Position numbers and translations under genes: made by a program. From the NCBI GenBank assembly GCA_964583765.1, contig CAZOWW010000205.1:1-6467 (forward strand): a stretch of DNA of 6,467 nucleotides, read 5' to 3'. Source of the DNA: CAZOWW01 sp964583765. Its GTDB lineage: Bacteria; Actinomycetota; Actinomycetes; Actinomycetales; Kineosporiaceae. The notes under the pieces are model-generated. The model saw nothing but the letters and a program-made list of their open reading frames with translations. It did no database searches and had not been told where the DNA came from. This document shows positions 5,350-6,467 of the stretch, piece by piece; the first letter of the stretch is position 1; the number at the start of each line of letters is the position of its first letter.

Positions 5350-6467
5350 TCAATCGCGCGGTCGGGTGTTCGCTGTCGGGATCGTCCGGTCTGCCGACGT
5401 GGACTCCCGGTCTGCCGACGTGGACTCTCGGTGGACGGCGCCGGGACTCCGGACGACGAGGAGCGCCCCGACGGCCGCGAGCAGGGCGGCTGCGGCGGCG
5501 GCCTGGAACCCGTGCGAGACGCCACGGGCGAGGGCGTGCACCGCGAGGTCCGCGGGGACACCTGGGCCGGGGCCGTGACCGGTGGTGGCGAGTCCGGCCG
5601 TGGTCGGCGCCCCGGCCTGCCGCGCGGAGGTGCTGCCGGCACGCTCGCTCCAGACGACCGCTCCCATGACCGCGAGGCCGATCGCGCCGCCGATCTGTTG
5701 ACAGATGTTGAGCAGGCTGGAGGCCAGGCCAACGTCGTCGGGACGCACTCGTGCCAGCGCGGTGAGGTTGGCCGGCGGGAAGGTGAGACCGACCCCGGCC
5801 GCCACCACGAGCATGGGGGGCAGCGCCCCCGGGAGGTAGTCACCCGTCTCGTCCAGGCGCGACAGCCCGGCCAGGCCGGCGGCCACGAGGCAGGAACCGA
5901 GCAGCAACAGCGGGCGGGCTCCCACGCGGGACACGAGGCGAGAGCTCAGGGTCGCGGCGAGGACCACCCCGGCGGCCATCGGCAGGTAGGCGACGCCGGA
6001 TCGGAGTGCGCCGTACCTCCAGACGGTCTGCAGGAAGATGGTCAGGAAGAAGAACACGCCGAACATGGCCGTCACGACGCAGAGCACGATCAGGTACGCG
6101 CCGCAGCGGTCCCGGGAGGCGAGGATGCGCAGCGGCAGGAGCGGCTCGGGGACCCGCCGTTCGACGACGACGAAGGCACCGAGCAGCGCGAGGGCTGCGC
6201 CACACCCGGCGAGGGTGGTGACGTCGTGCCAGTGGGCTGTGCCGTCCTGACCGGTCGCGGCGTGGGAGACGCCGTGGACGAGCAGAGCCAGGCCGGTGAC
6301 GCCGGTGAGCGCGCCGAGGACGTCCAGACGGCGACGTCGGCCCGGGGACGCCGGGAAGACGCGGGGCGCGAGCACGGCGAGGGCGACGCCGACCGGCACA
6401 TTGACGTAGAAGACCCAGCGCCAGTCGGCGTACGTGGTGAGCAGCCCGCCGGCGAGGAGTCCTACCG
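5350..6467 (-). CDS. DHA2-family (14-TM) MFS efflux transporter, 5' end outside window
   Basis: A proton-coupled exporter of the EmrB/QacA type, cut by the right window edge; the frame is open to 6465 and 371 codons are visible. The fragment opens with the end of the motif C helix (GLLAGGLLTTY), then WRWVFYVNVPVG (fragment residues 15-26), the DHA2 hallmark after TM5. About nine further helices follow (roughly 24-42, 49-65, 85-101, 121-145, 157-174, 184-201, 212-234, 246-272, 319-339), matching TM6-14 of a 14-helix protein. VPEPLLPLRI and GLASSLLNICQQIGGAIGLAV are typical of the family. A long Gly/Pro/Ala-rich extracytoplasmic loop precedes the last helix. The cytoplasmic tail contains RESTSAD twice in tandem, from a 21-bp duplication. 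Substrates in this family are often drugs, dyes or endogenous metabolites; the sequence does not reveal which. A GTG at 6399 could be mistaken for the start, but the motif upstream shows the gene continues past the edge. It is probably co-directional or co-transcribed with the sigma fusion gene. Confidence 0.92.
   Translation of the reverse strand, partial: VGLLAGGLLTTYADWRWVFYVNVPVGVALAVLAPRVFPASPGRRRRLDVLGALTGVTGLALLVHGVSHAATGQDGTAHWHDVTTLAGCGAALALLGAFVVVERRVPEPLLPLRILASRDRCGAYLIVLCVVTAMFGVFFFLTIFLQTVWRYGALRSGVAYLPMAAGVVLAATLSSRLVSRVGARPLLLLGSCLVAAGLAGLSRLDETGDYLPGALPPMLVVAAGVGLTFPPANLTALARVRPDDVGLASSLLNICQQIGGAIGLAVMGAVVWSERAGSTSARQAGAPTTAGLATTGHGPGPGVPADLAVHALARGVSHGFQAAAAAALLAAVGALLVVRSPGAVHRESTSADRESTSADRTIPTANTRPRD
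5386..5427 (-). repeat. Perfect 21-bp tandem duplication at the exporter's C-terminus
   Basis: Bases 5386-5406 and 5407-5427 are identical 21-base units, CCGGTCTGCCGACGTGGACT plus a final C. Because the unit is seven codons, the frame is kept and the exporter's tail reads RESTSAD twice before the stop at 5350-5352. The following bases (5428-5433) begin a decayed partial copy. The lack of any mismatch suggests a recent slippage event or an actively unstable repeat. Confidence 0.85.

Noticed and set aside
5325..5353. TTGACG (5353-5348, minus strand) with TGAACA 17 bases on as a promoter for the sigma gene
   Set aside because: The -35 is good and the spacing right, but the -10 lacks the TAnnnT pattern and the -35 overlaps the exporter stop codon. 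Not strong enough to annotate.
3912..5669. 585-codon plus-strand open frame opposite the sigma gene and exporter end
   Set aside because: It lies antisense to the sigma and exporter domains, runs across a gene boundary, and its product is an Arg/Gly/Pro-rich low-complexity sequence typical of non-coding frames in very GC-rich DNA.

Overview
The window is very GC-rich, with strong G/C preference at third codon positions, GTG starts and short purine-rich ribosome binding sites. It carries a transmembrane ECF sigma factor fusion and a secreted beta-sandwich protein with an Arg-rich signal peptide. Together these point to a high-GC actinomycete. I cannot name a genus from the sequence alone.

Layout. 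Bases 1-188 hold no gene I can establish, but they contain a strong 16-bp perfect hairpin (100-143) and a second 9-bp hairpin (76-101). A SUKH (SMI1/KNR4-like) protein gene runs on the minus strand at 189-842. A divergent intergenic region of about 260 bases (843-1106) follows and contains an imperfect direct repeat that may be an operator. A plus-strand gene (1107-2840) encodes a 577-aa secreted protein with Ig-like domains and two NPCBM-like carbohydrate-binding domains. It converges, with only 36 bases between stops, on the minus-strand gene 2877-5273. Upstream of that gene on the same strand lies a DHA2-type (14-TM) MFS exporter, 5350-6467. Its 5' end is beyond the window, and its last codons carry a perfect 21-bp tandem duplication.

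The centrepiece is the 798-aa protein at 2877-5273. In one uninterrupted frame it joins an ECF sigma factor (sigma2 and sigma4), a ZAS-type anti-sigma zinc-binding motif (C198, H223, C227, C230), one or three membrane segments, a Pro-rich stalk, a five-bladed GH43-like propeller and a C-terminal AbfB (CBM42-type, arabinofuranose-binding) beta-trefoil. The reading is a one-polypeptide signal transducer: a sugar-polymer sensor outside the cell, a membrane anchor, a built-in anti-sigma element and a promoter-recognition module inside. The GH43-like domain appears to lack two usual active-site signatures (EGP reads GNP, RHG reads RAG), which suggests it binds ligand rather than hydrolysing it. ECF sigma factors with fused zinc finger, membrane and extracellular carbohydrate-related domains are known as a class in actinobacterial surveys. 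This domain combination and its apparently inactive sensor are what deserve attention here.

The neighbouring secreted NPCBM-like protein could belong to the same glycan-related function, but only proximity supports this. The exporter may be co-transcribed with the sigma factor. The SUKH gene has no visible toxin partner in the window.
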